Shown here piece after piece: positions 8,535-19,486 of a stretch of 64,000 nt of DNA. This DNA comes from Micromonospora sp. MW-13 (GTDB lineage Bacteria > Actinomycetota > Actinomycetes > Mycobacteriales > Micromonosporaceae): contig NZ_QKKX01000022.1 in the NCBI RefSeq assembly GCF_003434305.1, forward strand, positions 19,223-83,222, given 5' to 3'. A model generated the notes under the pieces. The model ran no database searches. It had not been told where the DNA came from and saw nothing but the letters and a program-made list of their open reading frames with translations. Made by a program: the position numbers and the translations under genes. Each line of letters opens with the position of its first letter. The stretch's first letter is position 1.

Positions 8535-8900
8535 ATGACGCTCTCGCCTTACGCACCCATCATCGGGCTGTTCGCCCTCGCCGCGGCGTTCGCGCTGTTC
8601 TCCGTGGCCGCCGCCCGCTTCGCCGGCCCGCTCCGGTACAACAAGGCCAAGCTCGAGGCGTACGAGTGCGGCATCGAACCCAGCCCGCAGCCCGTCGGGG
8701 GCGGCCGGTTCCCGATCAAGTTCTACCTGACGGCGATGCTCTTCATCGTCTTCGACATCGAGATCATCTTCCTCTACCCCTGGGCGGTCTCGTTCGACGC
8801 CCTGCCGATCTTCGGCTTCGTGGAGATGGTCCTGTTCATCGTCGCGGTCTTCGTCGCGTACGCCTACGTGTGGCGGCGCGGCGGCCTGGACTGGGACTGA
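8535..8900 (+). CDS. nuoA: NADH-quinone oxidoreductase subunit A
   Basis: A 121-residue membrane subunit of complex I with three helices (about 8-28, 62-82 and 92-112). The conserved loop YECGIEP (43-49) and the [11 protein letters not shown] block in helix 2 identify it. The ATG has AGGAG 6 nt upstream. It is the first gene of the nuo operon. The 180 nt before it hold a TAGTGT that may be a -10 (8478-8483) and a degenerate, partly inverted relative of the operon's repeat, but no convincing full promoter was found. Confidence 0.95.
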   Translation: MTLSPYAPIIGLFALAAAFALFSVAAARFAGPLRYNKAKLEAYECGIEPSPQPVGGGRFPIKFYLTAMLFIVFDIEIIFLYPWAVSFDALPIFGFVEMVLFIVAVFVAYAYVWRRGGLDWD

Positions 8901-8913
8901 GAGAGGCACGCAG

Positions 8914-9591
8914 ATGGGTATCGAGGAGAAGCTTCCCGCCGGCGTCCTGCTCACCTCCGTGGAGAAGCTGGTCAACTGGTCGCGGAAGACGTCCTTCTGG
9001 GGCGCCACCTTCGGCCTGGCCTGCTGCGCCATCGAGATGATGGCCGCCGGTGGCCCGCACTACGACCTGGGCCGCTGGGGCATGGAGGTGTTCCGCGCCT
9101 CGCCCCGGCAGGCCGACCTGATGATCGTGGCCGGCCGGGTGAGCCAGAAGATGGCCCCGGTCCTGCGCCAGATCTACGACCAGATGGCCGAGCCTCGCTG
9201 GGTGCTCTCGATGGGCGTCTGCGCCAGCAGCGGCGGCATGTTCAACAACTACGCCATCGTGCAGGGCGTCGACCACATCGTGCCCGTCGACATGTACCTC
9301 CCGGGCTGCCCGCCCCGGCCGGAGATGCTCATCGACGCGATCCTCAAGCTCCGCGAGAAGGTCATGCACGAGCCGCTGGGCCCGAACGGCCGCAAGATGC
9401 TGGAGGCCCGCCGGGAGCGCGGCGACCTGCCGGTCGTCCCGTACGGCTCGATGCCGTCGTCGTACCGCAGTGACAAGGCCCGCCGCGCCGAGTGGACCAA
9501 GGCGGTCCGCGAGGGGCGCGAGGAGCAGCTGCGGATCGAGAACTGGATGAAGGCCCAGAACCACCTCCACCCGCACGGGGGCATCAAGTGA
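8914..9591 (+). CDS. nuoB: NADH-quinone oxidoreductase subunit B
   Basis: A 225-residue peripheral-arm subunit carrying the N2 [4Fe-4S] cluster next to the quinone site. The ligands are the adjacent cysteines 37-38 (GLACCAIEM), C103 (GVCASSGG) and C132 (LPGCPPRPE). The C-terminal extension after about residue 165 is charged and typical of actinobacterial homologues. It starts 13 nt after nuoA and its TGA overlaps the GTG of nuoC by 4 nt. Confidence 0.95.
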   Translation: MGIEEKLPAGVLLTSVEKLVNWSRKTSFWGATFGLACCAIEMMAAGGPHYDLGRWGMEVFRASPRQADLMIVAGRVSQKMAPVLRQIYDQMAEPRWVLSMGVCASSGGMFNNYAIVQGVDHIVPVDMYLPGCPPRPEMLIDAILKLREKVMHEPLGPNGRKMLEARRERGDLPVVPYGSMPSSYRSDKARRAEWTKAVREGREEQLRIENWMKAQNHLHPHGGIK

Positions 9592-10334
9592 GCGCGATGG
9601 GCGCACCTTCCGACAAGCCGAACACCGGTGGCCTGCCGGTGCCGGTGACGCCGGCCGGGGCCAGCAGCGGCGCGCCGGCCGAGCACCCGCCGGCCAGCCC
9701 GGCCGGGCGCGGCATGTTCGGCATCCACGGCACGGGCGACGTCTCCGGCTTCGGGGGACTGGTCCGCCAGCGCCAGCCGGTCGAGGAGACCCCCCGGCCG
9801 TACGGGGGCTACTTCGACGAGGTCCGCGACGCGCTGGAGGAGGCGTACCCGGCGTTCGGCGACGCGATCGAGAAGGTCGTGGTCGACCGGGGCGAACTGA
9901 CCCTGCACGTCCGCCCGGAGCGGATCGCCGAGGTCTGCCAGGTGCTGCGGGACGACCTGGCCCTGCGCTTCGAGCTGTGCTCCTCGGTCTCCGGGGTGGA
10001 CTACCTCGGTGCGGACGAGCGCCGGCTGCACGTGGTCTACCAGCTCACCTCGATGACGTACCGCCGCCGGGTGCGGCTGGAGGCCGCGGTGTCCGCCGAG
10101 GCCCCGCACCTGCCGAGCGTCACCGGCGTCTACCCGACCGCCGACTGGCAGGAGCGGGAGGCGTACGACATGTTCGGGGTCGTCTTCGACGGGCACCCCA
10201 ACCTGACCCGGATCCTCATGCCGGACGACTGGGAGGGGCACCCCCAGCGCAAGGACTACCCGCTGGGTGGCGTGCCGGTCGAGTACAAGGGCGCCGAGAT
10301 TCCGCCGCCGGACCGCAGGAGGTCGTACCAGTGA
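9588..10334 (+). CDS. nuoC: NADH-quinone oxidoreductase subunit C
   Basis: A 248-residue peripheral-arm subunit. The family signature [18 protein letters not shown] and the block [20 protein letters not shown] are near residues 187-230. About 65 proline- and alanine-rich residues precede the folded domain, longer than in enterobacterial NuoC. The GTG start overlaps the nuoB stop (GTGA). The stop is overlapped by the start of a 38-codon bridging ORF leading to nuoD. Confidence 0.93.
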   Translation: MSAMGAPSDKPNTGGLPVPVTPAGASSGAPAEHPPASPAGRGMFGIHGTGDVSGFGGLVRQRQPVEETPRPYGGYFDEVRDALEEAYPAFGDAIEKVVVDRGELTLHVRPERIAEVCQVLRDDLALRFELCSSVSGVDYLGADERRLHVVYQLTSMTYRRRVRLEAAVSAEAPHLPSVTGVYPTADWQEREAYDMFGVVFDGHPNLTRILMPDDWEGHPQRKDYPLGGVPVEYKGAEIPPPDRRRSYQ

Positions 10335-10447
10335 TCGGTGCGAGGAGTGAGCCTGCGAGCCCCAGTCGCTCGCGCGAGGAGCGAGCGCAGCGAGCCCCGC
10401 AGTCGCGGGCCGAGGTCTGCGTAGTCCCGATCGGAGGGCTGAAATGA
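10331..10447 (+). other. Bridging mini-ORF between nuoC and nuoD, built from an intergenic repeat
   Basis: A stop-free frame of 38 codons starts with GTG at 10331, overlapping the nuoC TGA (GTGA), and ends with a TGA at 10445-10447 overlapping the nuoD ATG (ATGA). It holds one degenerate and one full copy of the GCGAGGAGCGAGCG/CCCCGCAGTCGCG repeat, plus GGAGG before nuoD. The peptide ([20 protein letters not shown]) matches the repeat-coded tail of NuoE in the same frame. Whether it is translated is unknown; it may simply carry ribosomes across the gap. Confidence 0.5.
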
Positions 10448-11769
10448 CCACGTCCAACTACGCCACCGAGCGCGAGACCACCGAGGGCAGGGTCTTCACC
10501 GTCACCGGTGGGGACTGGGACCAGATCGTCTCCGGCACGGACCCGATCAACGACGAGCGGATCGTCGTGAACATGGGTCCGCAGCACCCGTCCACCCACG
10601 GCGTGCTCCGGCTGGTCCTGGAGCTGGAGGGCGAGACCGTCCGGGAGGCGCGGTCGGTCATCGGGTACCTGCACACCGGCATCGAGAAGAACCTGGAATA
10701 CCGCAACTGGGTCCAGGGCTCGACCTTCGTGACCCGGATGGACTACCTCGCTCCGCTGTTCAACGAGACGGCGTACAGCCTCGCGGTGGAGAAGCTGCTC
10801 GGCATCACCGACGACATCACCGAGCGGGCCACCACGATCCGGGTCCTGATGATGGAGCTGAACCGGATCTCCTCGCACCTGGTCTGGGTGGCCACCACGG
10901 CCATGGAGCTGGGCGCGATCAACATGATGCTGTACGGCTTCCGCGAGCGGGAGTACATCCTCGACATCTTCGAGAGCATCACCGGCCTGCGGATGAACCA
11001 CGCGTACGTCCGGCCGGGCGGCGTGGCGCAGGACGTGCCGGACGAGGCGATCGTCAAGATCCACAAGTTCCTCAAGATGCTGCCGAAGAGGCTCAAGGAG
11101 TACGAGGACCTCCTCTCCGGCCAGCCGATCTGGACCGAGCGCACCAAGAACGTCGCGGTGCTCGACGCGACCGGCTGCCTCGCGCTGGGCGTCACCGGCC
11201 CGGTACTGCGCTCCGCCGGTCTCGCCTGGGACCTGCGCAAGACCATGCCGTACTGCGGCTACGAGACGTACGAGTTCGACGTGCCGACCCACCCGGACGG
11301 CGACGTCTGGGGCCGCTACCTGGTCCGGCTCGCCGAGATCCGGGAGTCGCTCAAGCTCGTCGAGCAGGCGCTGGACCGGTTGAAGCCAGGCCCGGTGATG
11401 GTGGCCGACAAGAAGATCGCCTGGCCGGCGCAGCTCGCCATCGGCGTCGACGGCATGGGCAACTCGCTGGAGCACGTGGCGAAGATCATGGGCCAGTCGA
11501 TGGAGTCGCTGATCCACCACTTCAAGCTCGTCACCGAGGGCTTCCGGGTCCCGCCGGGCCAGGTGTACGTCGGCATCGAGTCGCCCCGCGGCGAGCTGGG
11601 CGTGCACGCCGTCTCCGACGGCGGCACCCGCCCGTACCGGGTGCACTACCGGGAGCCGAGCTTCGTCAACCTCCAGGCTCTCCCGGCGATGGCCGAGGGC
11701 GGCCTGATCGCCGACGTGATCGCCGGCGGCGCCTCGCTGGACCCCGTGATGGGTGGATGTGACCGATGA
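10444..11769 (+). CDS. nuoD: NADH-quinone oxidoreductase subunit D
   Basis: A 441-residue 49-kDa-type subunit that forms the quinone pocket with NuoB. The block [17 protein letters not shown] (about residues 41-57), [10 protein letters not shown] and the SPRGELGVH near the C-terminus are diagnostic. GGAGG lies upstream of the ATG, which overlaps the stop of the bridging mini-ORF. Its own stop overlaps the nuoE start (ATGA). Confidence 0.96.
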   Translation: MTTSNYATERETTEGRVFTVTGGDWDQIVSGTDPINDERIVVNMGPQHPSTHGVLRLVLELEGETVREARSVIGYLHTGIEKNLEYRNWVQGSTFVTRMDYLAPLFNETAYSLAVEKLLGITDDITERATTIRVLMMELNRISSHLVWVATTAMELGAINMMLYGFREREYILDIFESITGLRMNHAYVRPGGVAQDVPDEAIVKIHKFLKMLPKRLKEYEDLLSGQPIWTERTKNVAVLDATGCLALGVTGPVLRSAGLAWDLRKTMPYCGYETYEFDVPTHPDGDVWGRYLVRLAEIRESLKLVEQALDRLKPGPVMVADKKIAWPAQLAIGVDGMGNSLEHVAKIMGQSMESLIHHFKLVTEGFRVPPGQVYVGIESPRGELGVHAVSDGGTRPYRVHYREPSFVNLQALPAMAEGGLIADVIAGGASLDPVMGGCDR

Positions 11770-12842
11770 CGACTTTCACTGAACAGACGCGGGAGCGGGC
11801 GCGGGAGATCGTCGCCCGGTACCCGGCCGACCGGTCCCGCTCGGCGCTGCTGCCGCTGCTGCACCTGGTGCAGTCGGAGGAGGGGTACGTCTCCCCGGCC
11901 GGCGTCGAGTTCTGCGCCGAGGTGCTCGGCCTGAACAAGGCCCAGGTCGGCGCGGTGGCCACCTTCTACACGATGTACAAGCGCAGGCCGACCGGCGACT
12001 ACCTGGTGAGCGTCTGCACGAACACCATGTGCAACGTGCTCGGCGGGCAGGAGGTCTACGACACCCTGGCCGAGCACCTTGGCGTCGGCCACGACGAGAC
12101 CACCGCCGACGGCAAGGTCACCCTGGAACACGCCGAGTGCCTGGCGGCCTGCGACTACGGCCCGGTGATGACCGTCAACTACGACTTCTTCGACGGCGTC
12201 GACCCGCAGACCGCCCTCGGGGTGGTCGAGGAGCTGCGCTCCGGCGGCCGGCCGATGCCGACCCGGGGCGCGCGGCTCTGCACGCTGAAGGAGATGGCGG
12301 TGCAACTCGCCGGCTTCGCCGACGAGCGCGAGGGCGCGGTGGCCGACGGTGGCCCGGGCGAGCCGAGCCTGCGCGGCCTGCGGCTGGCCGAGCAGCACGG
12401 CATCTCGGTGCCGGGCTACGACCCGAACACGCCGATCCGCAGCAAGGCCGAGGCGGACGCTGCCGCCGCGAGGGCGAAGGCCGCGGAACAGGCGAAGCCG
12501 GCCCCAGCCGTGAAGCCGGAGCCAGCCGTGAAGCCGGAGCCGGCCGCGGGCGCCGAGGCCCCCGGCACCAGGATCCCGGCCGACCCGACGCCCCCGGCGC
12601 CGCGCGACGCGCAGGAGGCCGAGGCCGCCGGCGTCGCCGCGAACGCGCCGGCCGGTGACCGCAAGCCCGCCGGCGACGAGGCCGGTGCGCAGGAGCGCTC
12701 GCTCAAGGAAGCGGAGGCATCCGCGGGAGCGAGGAGTGCGCTTGCGGGCCCCAGTCGCCCCCGCGAGGAGCGAGCGGAGCGAGCCCCGCAGTCGCGGGCT
12801 GAGAACCGCGCAGTCGCGAGCGAAGGGGGAACCCAGAAGTGA
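11766..12842 (+). CDS. nuoE: NADH-quinone oxidoreductase subunit E with a long repeat-derived tail
   Basis: A 358-residue 24-kDa-type subunit. The [2Fe-2S] N1a ligands are C84, C89, C125 and C129 (SVCTNTMC and AECLAAC). The folded domain ends near residue 240; family members usually stop there. The rest is a low-complexity Ala/Pro/Glu tail including PAVKPEP repeats. Residues about 320-358 are encoded by copies of the repeat found in the operon's intergenic gaps ([22 protein letters not shown]). The stop overlaps the nuoF GTG (GTGA), so the tail keeps coupling intact. It starts with ATGA overlap on nuoD. Confidence 0.94.
   Translation: MTTFTEQTRERAREIVARYPADRSRSALLPLLHLVQSEEGYVSPAGVEFCAEVLGLNKAQVGAVATFYTMYKRRPTGDYLVSVCTNTMCNVLGGQEVYDTLAEHLGVGHDETTADGKVTLEHAECLAACDYGPVMTVNYDFFDGVDPQTALGVVEELRSGGRPMPTRGARLCTLKEMAVQLAGFADEREGAVADGGPGEPSLRGLRLAEQHGISVPGYDPNTPIRSKAEADAAAARAKAAEQAKPAPAVKPEPAVKPEPAAGAEAPGTRIPADPTPPAPRDAQEAEAAGVAANAPAGDRKPAGDEAGAQERSLKEAEASAGARSALAGPSRPREERAERAPQSRAENRAVASEGGTQK
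12729..12815 (+). repeat. Intergenic repeat copies captured inside the nuoE reading frame
   Basis: A degenerate copy (GCGAGGAGTGCGCTTGCGGG and following) is followed by a full copy GCGAGGAGCGAGCG...CCCCGCAGTCGCG and a third CGCAGTCGCGAGCGAA tail. Unlike the other copies, these are inside an annotated protein. They read in the same frame as the nuoC-nuoD copy. Confidence 0.75.
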
Positions 12843-14155
12843 CCACTCCTCGGCCGGAGACCCTGGCCAAGCTCACCCCCGTGCTGACCAAGCGCTGGCT
12901 GTCGCCGGACGCCTGGCGGATCGGCACGTACGAGAAGCTGGACGGCTACGCCGCCCTGCGCAAGGCGCTCAAGGCACACCCGGACGACCTGATCCAGCTC
13001 GTCAAGGACTCCGGGCTGCGCGGTCGCGGCGGCGCGGGCTTCCCGACCGGCCTGAAGTGGGGGTTCATCCCGCAGGGCGACGGCAAGCCGCACTACCTGG
13101 TGGTGAACGCCGACGAGGGTGAGCCGGGCACCTGCAAGGACCTGCCGCTGATGACCCACGACCCGCACTCGCTGGTCGAGGGCGTGATCATCGGGTCGTA
13201 CGCGATCCGGGCCAGCCGGGCGTACATCTACATCCGCGGCGAGGCGGTGCACGCCGCCCGCCGGCTGCGCAACGCCGTGCAGGAGGCGTACGCCAAGGGC
13301 TACCTCGGGAAGAACATCCTCGGCTCCGGGTTCGACCTGGATCTGGTGGTGCACTCGGGCGCCGGGGCGTACATCTGCGGCGAGGAGACGGCGCTGCTGG
13401 ACTCGCTGGAGGGCTTCCGGGGTCAGCCCCGGCTGCGCCCGCCGTTCCCGGCGACCCACGGCCTGTACGCCAGCCCCACGGTGGTCAACAACGTCGGCAC
13501 CATCGCCAGCGTGCCGTACATCGTGCTCGGCGGGGCCGACTGGTGGAAGACCATGGGCACGGAGAAGTCCTCCGGGCCGATGATCTACTCGCTCTCCGGC
13601 CGGATCGCCAACCCGGGCCAGTACGAGTGCACGATGGGCGTCACGCTGCGCGAGCTGCTGGAGCTGGCCGGCGGCATGCAGCCGGGGCACAACCTGCGGT
13701 TCTGGACCCCGGGTGGCTCGTCCACCCCGCTGCTCGCCGCCGAGCACCTGGACGTGCCGCTGGACTTCGAGGGGGTGGCGGCGGCCGGCTCGATCCTGGG
13801 CACCACGGCCACCCAGATCTTCTCCGACCAGGACTGCCCGGTGTACGCGACGTACCGGTGGCTGGAGTTCTACCACCACGAGTCGTGCGGCAAGTGCACC
13901 CCGTGCCGCGAGGGCAACTACTGGATGGTCCGGGTCTACCGGCGGATCCTCGCCGGCCAGGGCACCCACGAGGACCTGGACACCCTGCTCGACACCTGCG
14001 ACAACATCCTCGGCCGCTCGTTCTGCGGTCTGGGTGACGGTGCGACCAGCTCGGTGACCTCGTCGCTGAAGTACTTCAAGCAGGACTACCTCGACTACAT
14101 CGAGGGACGTACCGCGCCGAAGCTGTCGGACAAGCAGCTGGTGGGAGCGCACTGA
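12839..14155 (+). CDS. nuoF: NADH-quinone oxidoreductase subunit F
   Basis: A 438-residue NADH- and FMN-binding subunit holding the N3 [4Fe-4S] cluster. The nucleotide motif [15 protein letters not shown] is near residues 61-75, the FMN region includes [15 protein letters not shown], and the cluster cysteines are SCGKCTPC (about 349-356) and a distal C near 396 (SFCGLGDG). The GTG start overlaps the nuoE stop. Its stop overlaps the ATG of the bridging mini-ORF to nuoG (TGATG). Confidence 0.96.
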   Translation: MTTPRPETLAKLTPVLTKRWLSPDAWRIGTYEKLDGYAALRKALKAHPDDLIQLVKDSGLRGRGGAGFPTGLKWGFIPQGDGKPHYLVVNADEGEPGTCKDLPLMTHDPHSLVEGVIIGSYAIRASRAYIYIRGEAVHAARRLRNAVQEAYAKGYLGKNILGSGFDLDLVVHSGAGAYICGEETALLDSLEGFRGQPRLRPPFPATHGLYASPTVVNNVGTIASVPYIVLGGADWWKTMGTEKSSGPMIYSLSGRIANPGQYECTMGVTLRELLELAGGMQPGHNLRFWTPGGSSTPLLAAEHLDVPLDFEGVAAAGSILGTTATQIFSDQDCPVYATYRWLEFYHHESCGKCTPCREGNYWMVRVYRRILAGQGTHEDLDTLLDTCDNILGRSFCGLGDGATSSVTSSLKYFKQDYLDYIEGRTAPKLSDKQLVGAH

Positions 14156-14217
14156 TGCGAGCGCGAGGAGTGAGCGGAGCGAGCCCCGCAGTCGCGAGCG
14201 AAAGGCAAGCACTGTGA
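14155..14217 (+). other. Bridging mini-ORF between nuoF and nuoG
   Basis: A 20-codon frame starts with ATG at 14155 overlapping the nuoF TGA (TGATG) and ends with TGA at 14215-14217 overlapping the nuoG GTG (GTGA). Almost all of it is one copy of the intergenic repeat, ending in GCGAAAGGCAA, which can act as the ribosome binding site of nuoG. The peptide SPAVASERQ resembles that of the nuoJ-nuoK repeats. Confidence 0.5.
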
Positions 14218-16727
14218 CCGACGTAGCCAAGCAGACCGAGACCGTCACGCTCACCATCGACGGGGTCGAGGTCACCGCGCCCAAGGGCGCGCTGCTGATC
14301 CGGGTCGCCGAGCAGTTGGGCACCGAGATCCCGCGCTTCTGCGACCACCCGCTGCTGGCCCCGGCCGGCGCGTGCCGGCAGTGCCTGGTCGAGGTGGAGG
14401 GCCAGCGCAAGCCGGTGGCCTCCTGCACCCAGACCGTCGCCGACGGCATGGTGGTCCGCACCCAGCTCACCTCCGGCGTCGCCAAGAAGGCGCAGGAGGG
14501 GGTCATGGAGCTGCTGCTGCTCAACCACCCGCTCGACTGCCCGATGTGCGACAAGGGCGGCGAGTGCCCGCTGCAGAACCAGGCGATGTCCACCGGCCGG
14601 TCGGACTCCCGGTTCCACGAGCACAAGCGGGAGTACGAGAAGCCGATGCCGATCAGCACCCAGGTGCTGCTCGACCGCGAGCGTTGCGTGCTCTGCCAGC
14701 GGTGCACCCGGTTCTCCGAGGAGATCGCCGGTGACAAGTTCATCGACCTGATGGGCCGGTCGTCCGCCGAGGAGATCAACATCTACCGGGACGAGGCGTA
14801 CGGCGAGGAGGGCGATGCGGGGGACGTCCCGTTCAACTCGTACTTCTCCGGCAACACCGTGCAGATCTGCCCGGTGGGCGCGCTGACCGGCGCGCAGTAC
14901 CGGTTCCGGGCCCGCCCGTTCGACCTGGTCTCCAGCCCGAGCGTGTGCGAGCACTGCTCGGCCGGCTGCGCCCAGCGCACCGACTGGCGGCGCGGCAAGG
15001 TGACCCGCCGGTTGGCCGGCGACGACCCGCAGGTCAACGAGGAGTGGAACTGCGACAAGGGGCGTTGGGGCTTCCAGTACGCCCGCGCCTTCGACCGGCT
15101 CACCAATCCGCTGGTCCGCGACTCCGAGACCGGTGAGCTGCGCGAGGCGTCGTGGAGCGAGGCGCTGACCGTCGCCGCCGAGGGGCTGCGGGCAGCCCGG
15201 GACGGCGGGCGGGGCACGGCGGTGCTGACCGGCGGCCGGCTGACCGTCGAGGACGCGTACGCGTACGCGAAGTTCGCCCGGGTCGCGCTCAACACCAACG
15301 ACATCGACTTCCGGGCCCGGCCGGTCTCCCGCGAGGAGTCCGACTTCCTGGCCAGCACGGTCGCCGGGCGCACCGACGTGACCTACGCCGACGTGGAGAA
15401 CGCTCCGGCGGTGGTGCTGGTCGGGCTGGAGCCGGAGGAGGAGTGCCCGATCCTCTTCCTGCGGCTGCGCAAGGCGTACCTGAAGAAGAAGCTGACGGTG
15501 TACGCGATCGCGCCGTTCGCCACCCGCGGCCTGGAGAAGCTCGGGGCCAAGCTGGCCCGGGTGGTGCCGGGCGAGGAGGCGAGCGTGCTCGCCGAGCACG
15601 CGACGGTGGCCGAGGCGCTGAGCACCCCGGGCGCGATCCTGGTCGTCGGCGAGCGGCTGGGCGAGGTGCCCGGCGGCCTGTCGGCGGCGGCGGACGTCGC
15701 CCGGCGTACCGGCGCGAAGTTGGCCTGGGTGCCGCGGCGCGCGGGCGACCGCGGGGCCGTCGACGCCGGTTGCCTGCCCAACCTGCTTCCCGGCGGCCGG
15801 CCGGTCACCGAGCCGGCGGCCCGGGCCGAGCTGGGCGAGGCGTGGGACATCGCGGCCGGGGTGATCCCGAGCCAGGCCGGGCGGGACACCGACGGCATCC
15901 TCACCGCCGCCGCGAACGGCCAGCTCGGCGCGCTGGTGGTGGCCGGGGTCGACCCGGCCGACCTGGCCGACCCGCGGCTGGCCGAGCAGGCCCTCGACGC
16001 GGTGCCGTTCCTGGTCAGCCTGGAGCTGCGCAACAGCGCGGTGGCCCGCCGGGCCGACGTGGTCCTCCCGGTGGCCCCGGTGGTCGAGAAGGCCGGCAGC
16101 TTCCTGGACTGGGAGGGCCGGCTGCGCCCCTTCGAGGCGGTGCTGCACACGGCCGCGATGACCGACGGCCGGGTGCTGGACGCGCTCGCCGCGCTGCTCG
16201 ACGTGCAGCTCGGCACGGGCGACGTGCTCAGCGTCCGCCGCGAGCTGGGCAGCCTGCCGCCGACCCGGGCCGACCGGCCGTCCGCGCCATCGGTGGAGCC
16301 GGCCACGGTGCCGCAGCCCGGTGCCGGCGAGGCCGTCCTGGCCACCTGGCACCAGCTCATCGACCTGGGCAGCCTCACCGACGGTGACGAGCACCTGGGC
16401 GGCACCGCCCGCCCGCCGGTGGTGCGGGTGGGCAAGGGCACCGCCGAGTCGCTCGGCGTCGCCGACGGTGACCCGGTGACGGTGGGCACCGACCGCGGGG
16501 CGATCACCCTGCCGGCCGCGATCACCGAGATGCCGGACGGCGTCGTCTGGCTGCCGACCAACTCACCCGGCTCCACCGTGCGGCGCGGCCTCGGCGCGAC
16601 GTCCGGCGCGGTGGTACGGATCTCCGCAGCGGCGGTCGCCGCGACGGAGCAGGCCACTGCGGCGGTCGCCGCAGACGAGGCCGGCCGACCGGGTCCGCTC
16701 CTCAACACCGGGGGTGTTTCCCAGTGA
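14214..16727 (+). CDS. nuoG: NADH-quinone oxidoreductase subunit G
   Basis: An 837-residue 75-kDa-type subunit of the peripheral arm. The N-terminal [2Fe-2S] ferredoxin part has cysteines near residues 43, 54, 57 and 72. The next clusters are seen as [11 protein letters not shown] (about 109-119) and CVLCQRC (about 159-165) plus ICPVGALT. A further C-x2-C-x3-C set (CEHCSAGC) with a distal cysteine in [12 protein letters not shown] corresponds to the extra N7 cluster found in some bacteria. A molybdopterin-oxidoreductase-like region follows. The GTG start overlaps the mini-ORF stop; the stop overlaps the nuoH GTG. Confidence 0.95.
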   Translation: MTDVAKQTETVTLTIDGVEVTAPKGALLIRVAEQLGTEIPRFCDHPLLAPAGACRQCLVEVEGQRKPVASCTQTVADGMVVRTQLTSGVAKKAQEGVMELLLLNHPLDCPMCDKGGECPLQNQAMSTGRSDSRFHEHKREYEKPMPISTQVLLDRERCVLCQRCTRFSEEIAGDKFIDLMGRSSAEEINIYRDEAYGEEGDAGDVPFNSYFSGNTVQICPVGALTGAQYRFRARPFDLVSSPSVCEHCSAGCAQRTDWRRGKVTRRLAGDDPQVNEEWNCDKGRWGFQYARAFDRLTNPLVRDSETGELREASWSEALTVAAEGLRAARDGGRGTAVLTGGRLTVEDAYAYAKFARVALNTNDIDFRARPVSREESDFLASTVAGRTDVTYADVENAPAVVLVGLEPEEECPILFLRLRKAYLKKKLTVYAIAPFATRGLEKLGAKLARVVPGEEASVLAEHATVAEALSTPGAILVVGERLGEVPGGLSAAADVARRTGAKLAWVPRRAGDRGAVDAGCLPNLLPGGRPVTEPAARAELGEAWDIAAGVIPSQAGRDTDGILTAAANGQLGALVVAGVDPADLADPRLAEQALDAVPFLVSLELRNSAVARRADVVLPVAPVVEKAGSFLDWEGRLRPFEAVLHTAAMTDGRVLDALAALLDVQLGTGDVLSVRRELGSLPPTRADRPSAPSVEPATVPQPGAGEAVLATWHQLIDLGSLTDGDEHLGGTARPPVVRVGKGTAESLGVADGDPVTVGTDRGAITLPAAITEMPDGVVWLPTNSPGSTVRRGLGATSGAVVRISAAAVAATEQATAAVAADEAGRPGPLLNTGGVSQ

Positions 16728-18076
16728 ACGCGGTCTACCTGGCCCAGGACCCGACGCTGGCCGACTTCGGCAAGGACCCGTGGTGGCTGGTCCTGATCAA
16801 GGTCGTCTTCGCCTTCGTCGTCGCCGTGCTGGCCACGCTGCTCGGCGTCTGGTTCGAACGGCGGGTCGTCGGCCGCATGGCGGTGCGGCCCGGCCCCAAC
16901 CAGGCCGGCCCGTTCGGCCTGCTCCAGACCCTGGCCGACGGCCTGAAGATGGCCTTCAAGGAGGACATCCTCCCGAAGGCGGCGGACAAGGTCGTCTTCT
17001 TCTTCGCGCCGACCATCTCGGTGATCTGCGCGGTCACCGCCCTGTCGGTGGTGCCGTTCGGTCCGATGGTGAGCATCTTCGGCCACCACACGCCGCTCCA
17101 GGTCACCGACGTGCCGGTGGCGGTGCTGGTGCTGCTGGCCTGCTCGTCGATGGGCATCTACGGCATCGTGCTCGGCGGGTGGGCCTCCGGCTCGACGTAC
17201 CCGCTGCTCGGCGGCCTGCGCTCCAGCGCCCAGATGATCTCCTACGAGGTCGCGATGGGGCTGAGCATCGTGGCGGTGTTCATGACCGCCGGCACGATGT
17301 CCACCAGCGGGATCGTCGCCGCCCAGGGGGACGCCACCCGGCTGACCATCCTCGGCACCGAGGTCCCGGCCCCCGGCTGGTACGCGATCCTGCTGCTGCC
17401 GAGCTTCATCATCTTCTTCATCTCGACCGTCGGTGAGACCAACCGGGCGCCGTTCGACCTCCCCGAGGCCGAGTCGGAGCTGGTCGCCGGCTACATGACC
17501 GAGTACAGCTCGCTGAAGTTCGCGCTCTTCATGCTCAGCGAGTACGTCGCGATGGTGACCATGTCCGCGGTCACCACGACGTTGTTCCTCGGCGGCTGGC
17601 GGGCCCCGTGGCCGATCACCCTGTGGGAGGGCGCCAACTCCGGTTGGTGGCCGATGCTGTGGTTCTTCGGCAAGGTGATCGCTCTGGTCTTCGTGTTCGT
17701 CTGGCTCCGCGGCACCCTGCCCCGGCTCCGGTACGACCAGTTCATGCGCTTCGGCTGGAAGGTGCTGCTGCCGATCAACCTGGTCTGGATCCTGGTCCTG
17801 GCCGGCCTGCGGTCGATCGAGGGCTGGCAGACCAGGGACCGGCTGCTCGCCACCGCGGTCGGCGCGGGCGTGCTGCTGCTGGCCACGCTGCTCTGGCCGA
17901 GCCGCAAGCCGAAGCCGAAGCCGTCGCTCCAGGAGCAGGCCAACAGCCGCCCGCACGGCAGCTTCCCGCTGCCACCGATGGACCTGCAAGTGCCACCGAG
18001 CCCGCGCACCAAGCGTGTGGTCGCCGAGCGGGAGCCGGCCAACGTCGCCGCCGGCTCGGACTCCAGGGAGGTGTGA
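16724..18076 (+). CDS. nuoH: NADH-quinone oxidoreductase subunit H
   Basis: A 450-residue membrane subunit at the junction of the two arms, with about eight to nine helices. The block [20 protein letters not shown] (about 46-65) and [19 protein letters not shown] are diagnostic for NuoH/ND1 and line the quinone tunnel. A hydrophilic tail after about residue 390, rich in K and P, is a usual actinobacterial extension. The GTG start overlaps the nuoG stop. Confidence 0.95.
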   Translation: MNAVYLAQDPTLADFGKDPWWLVLIKVVFAFVVAVLATLLGVWFERRVVGRMAVRPGPNQAGPFGLLQTLADGLKMAFKEDILPKAADKVVFFFAPTISVICAVTALSVVPFGPMVSIFGHHTPLQVTDVPVAVLVLLACSSMGIYGIVLGGWASGSTYPLLGGLRSSAQMISYEVAMGLSIVAVFMTAGTMSTSGIVAAQGDATRLTILGTEVPAPGWYAILLLPSFIIFFISTVGETNRAPFDLPEAESELVAGYMTEYSSLKFALFMLSEYVAMVTMSAVTTTLFLGGWRAPWPITLWEGANSGWWPMLWFFGKVIALVFVFVWLRGTLPRLRYDQFMRFGWKVLLPINLVWILVLAGLRSIEGWQTRDRLLATAVGAGVLLLATLLWPSRKPKPKPSLQEQANSRPHGSFPLPPMDLQVPPSPRTKRVVAEREPANVAAGSDSREV

Positions 18077-18077
18077 C

Positions 18078-18719
18078 GTGGGCGCGATCACCGGAACGTT
18101 CAAGGGCTTCGGGGTCACCTTCTCGCACATGTTCAAGAAGGTCGTCACGACCGACTACCCGTTCAAGCCGCCGGTCTCGGCGCCGCGCTACCACGGGCGG
18201 CACATCCTCAACCGGCACCCGGACGGCCTGGAGAAGTGCATCGGCTGCGAGCTGTGCGCCTGGGCCTGCCCGGCCGACGCGATCTACGTCGAGGGCGGGG
18301 ACAACACCGAGGAGAACCGCCTCTCGCCGGGTGAGCGGCACGCGTCGGTCTACCAGATCAACTACGCCCGCTGCATCTTCTGCGGGCTGTGCATCGAGGC
18401 CTGCCCGACCCGGTCGCTGACCATGAGCAACGAGTACGAGCTGGCCCGGGACAACCGGCAGGATCTGATCTTCACGAAGGAGCAGTTGCTCGCGCCGCTG
18501 CTGCCCGGCATGGAGCAGCCGCCGCACCCGATGCGGCTCGGGGACAGCGAGAAGGACTACTACGTCGGCGCGCTGACCAACCCGGGCACGTCGGCCGGGG
18601 CCGAGCACGCGACCAACAGCCCGGGCCGGTACCAGGTCCAGGAGCACCCCGGGGTGACCTTCCCCGGCGCCGAGCAGCACGCCCAGCGGGCGGCGGCGGG
18701 CAAGGGGGACGGGGCATGA
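18078..18719 (+). CDS. nuoI: NADH-quinone oxidoreductase subunit I
   Basis: A 213-residue ferredoxin-like subunit with clusters N6a and N6b. The two motifs are [12 protein letters not shown] (about 54-65) and [12 protein letters not shown] (about 98-109). The GTG at 18078 is preceded by GGGAGGTGTGAC and lies 1 nt after the nuoH stop. The C-terminus beyond about 160 is a polar extension. The stop overlaps the nuoJ ATG. Confidence 0.95.
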   Translation: MGAITGTFKGFGVTFSHMFKKVVTTDYPFKPPVSAPRYHGRHILNRHPDGLEKCIGCELCAWACPADAIYVEGGDNTEENRLSPGERHASVYQINYARCIFCGLCIEACPTRSLTMSNEYELARDNRQDLIFTKEQLLAPLLPGMEQPPHPMRLGDSEKDYYVGALTNPGTSAGAEHATNSPGRYQVQEHPGVTFPGAEQHAQRAAAGKGDGA

Positions 18720-19486
18720 CCACGCAGACGGTGCTCGCCGCGGCGGGCGGGGTGTCCGGCGGCGAGGAGGTCACCTTCTGGATCCTCGCCCCGCTGGCGC
18801 TGCTCGGCGCGATCGGCATGGTCGCCGCGCGCAACGCCGTGCACTCGGCGCTCTGGCTGGTGCTGACCATGCTCTGCCTCGGCGTGTTCTACGTCCTGCA
18901 GGCCGGGCCGTTCATCGGCATGGTGCAGATCATCGTCTACACCGGCGCGATCATGATGCTCTTCCTGTTCGTGCTGATGCTGGTCGGCCGGGACGCCTCG
19001 GACTCGCTGATCGAGACGCTGCGCGGCCAGCGGGTCGCCGCGGTGCTGCTCGGGCTCGGCTTCGCCGGCCTGGTCGGCGGCGGCCTCTACCGGGCGCTGG
19101 ACGGCGTCCAGGCGGTGGGCCTGGAGCAGGCCAACGCCGAGGGGAACGTCCAGGGCATCGCCCGGCTGCTGTTCACGAAGTACGTCTTCGCCTTCGAGCT
19201 GACCTCGGCGCTGCTGATCACCGCCGCGGTCGGCGCGATGGTGCTGGCGCACGTCGAGCGGCGCAAGGAAGACAAGATGGACCAGGTCGCCACGATGAAG
19301 GCCCGCTTCGCCCCGGGCAACTACCCCGGCCCGAAGCCCGGCCCGGGCGTCTTCGCCACCTCCTCCTCGGTGGCCACCCCGGCCCGCCTGCCCGACGGCC
19401 GGCTGACCGAGCGTGGCATCTCGACGATCCTGCCGGTGCGGGAGCTGACCGCCGAGGACACCTCATTGAAGGGGACAGACCGGTGA
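18716..19486 (+). CDS. nuoJ: NADH-quinone oxidoreductase subunit J
   Basis: A 256-residue membrane subunit with five predicted helices in the first 180 residues. The block [20 protein letters not shown] is the ND6/NuoJ signature with its pi-bulge helix. The hydrophilic tail (about 190-256) is longer than in E. coli. Start overlaps nuoI (ATGA). The stop overlaps the GTG of a 61-codon bridging ORF made of three tandem repeats. Confidence 0.94.
   Translation: MTTQTVLAAAGGVSGGEEVTFWILAPLALLGAIGMVAARNAVHSALWLVLTMLCLGVFYVLQAGPFIGMVQIIVYTGAIMMLFLFVLMLVGRDASDSLIETLRGQRVAAVLLGLGFAGLVGGGLYRALDGVQAVGLEQANAEGNVQGIARLLFTKYVFAFELTSALLITAAVGAMVLAHVERRKEDKMDQVATMKARFAPGNYPGPKPGPGVFATSSSVATPARLPDGRLTERGISTILPVRELTAEDTSLKGTDR

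Noticed and set aside
15383..18148. 921-codon open frame on the minus strand
   Set aside because: Antisense to nuoG and nuoH; its composition (H/R/Q/P/D-rich) is typical of shadow frames and it has no domain.
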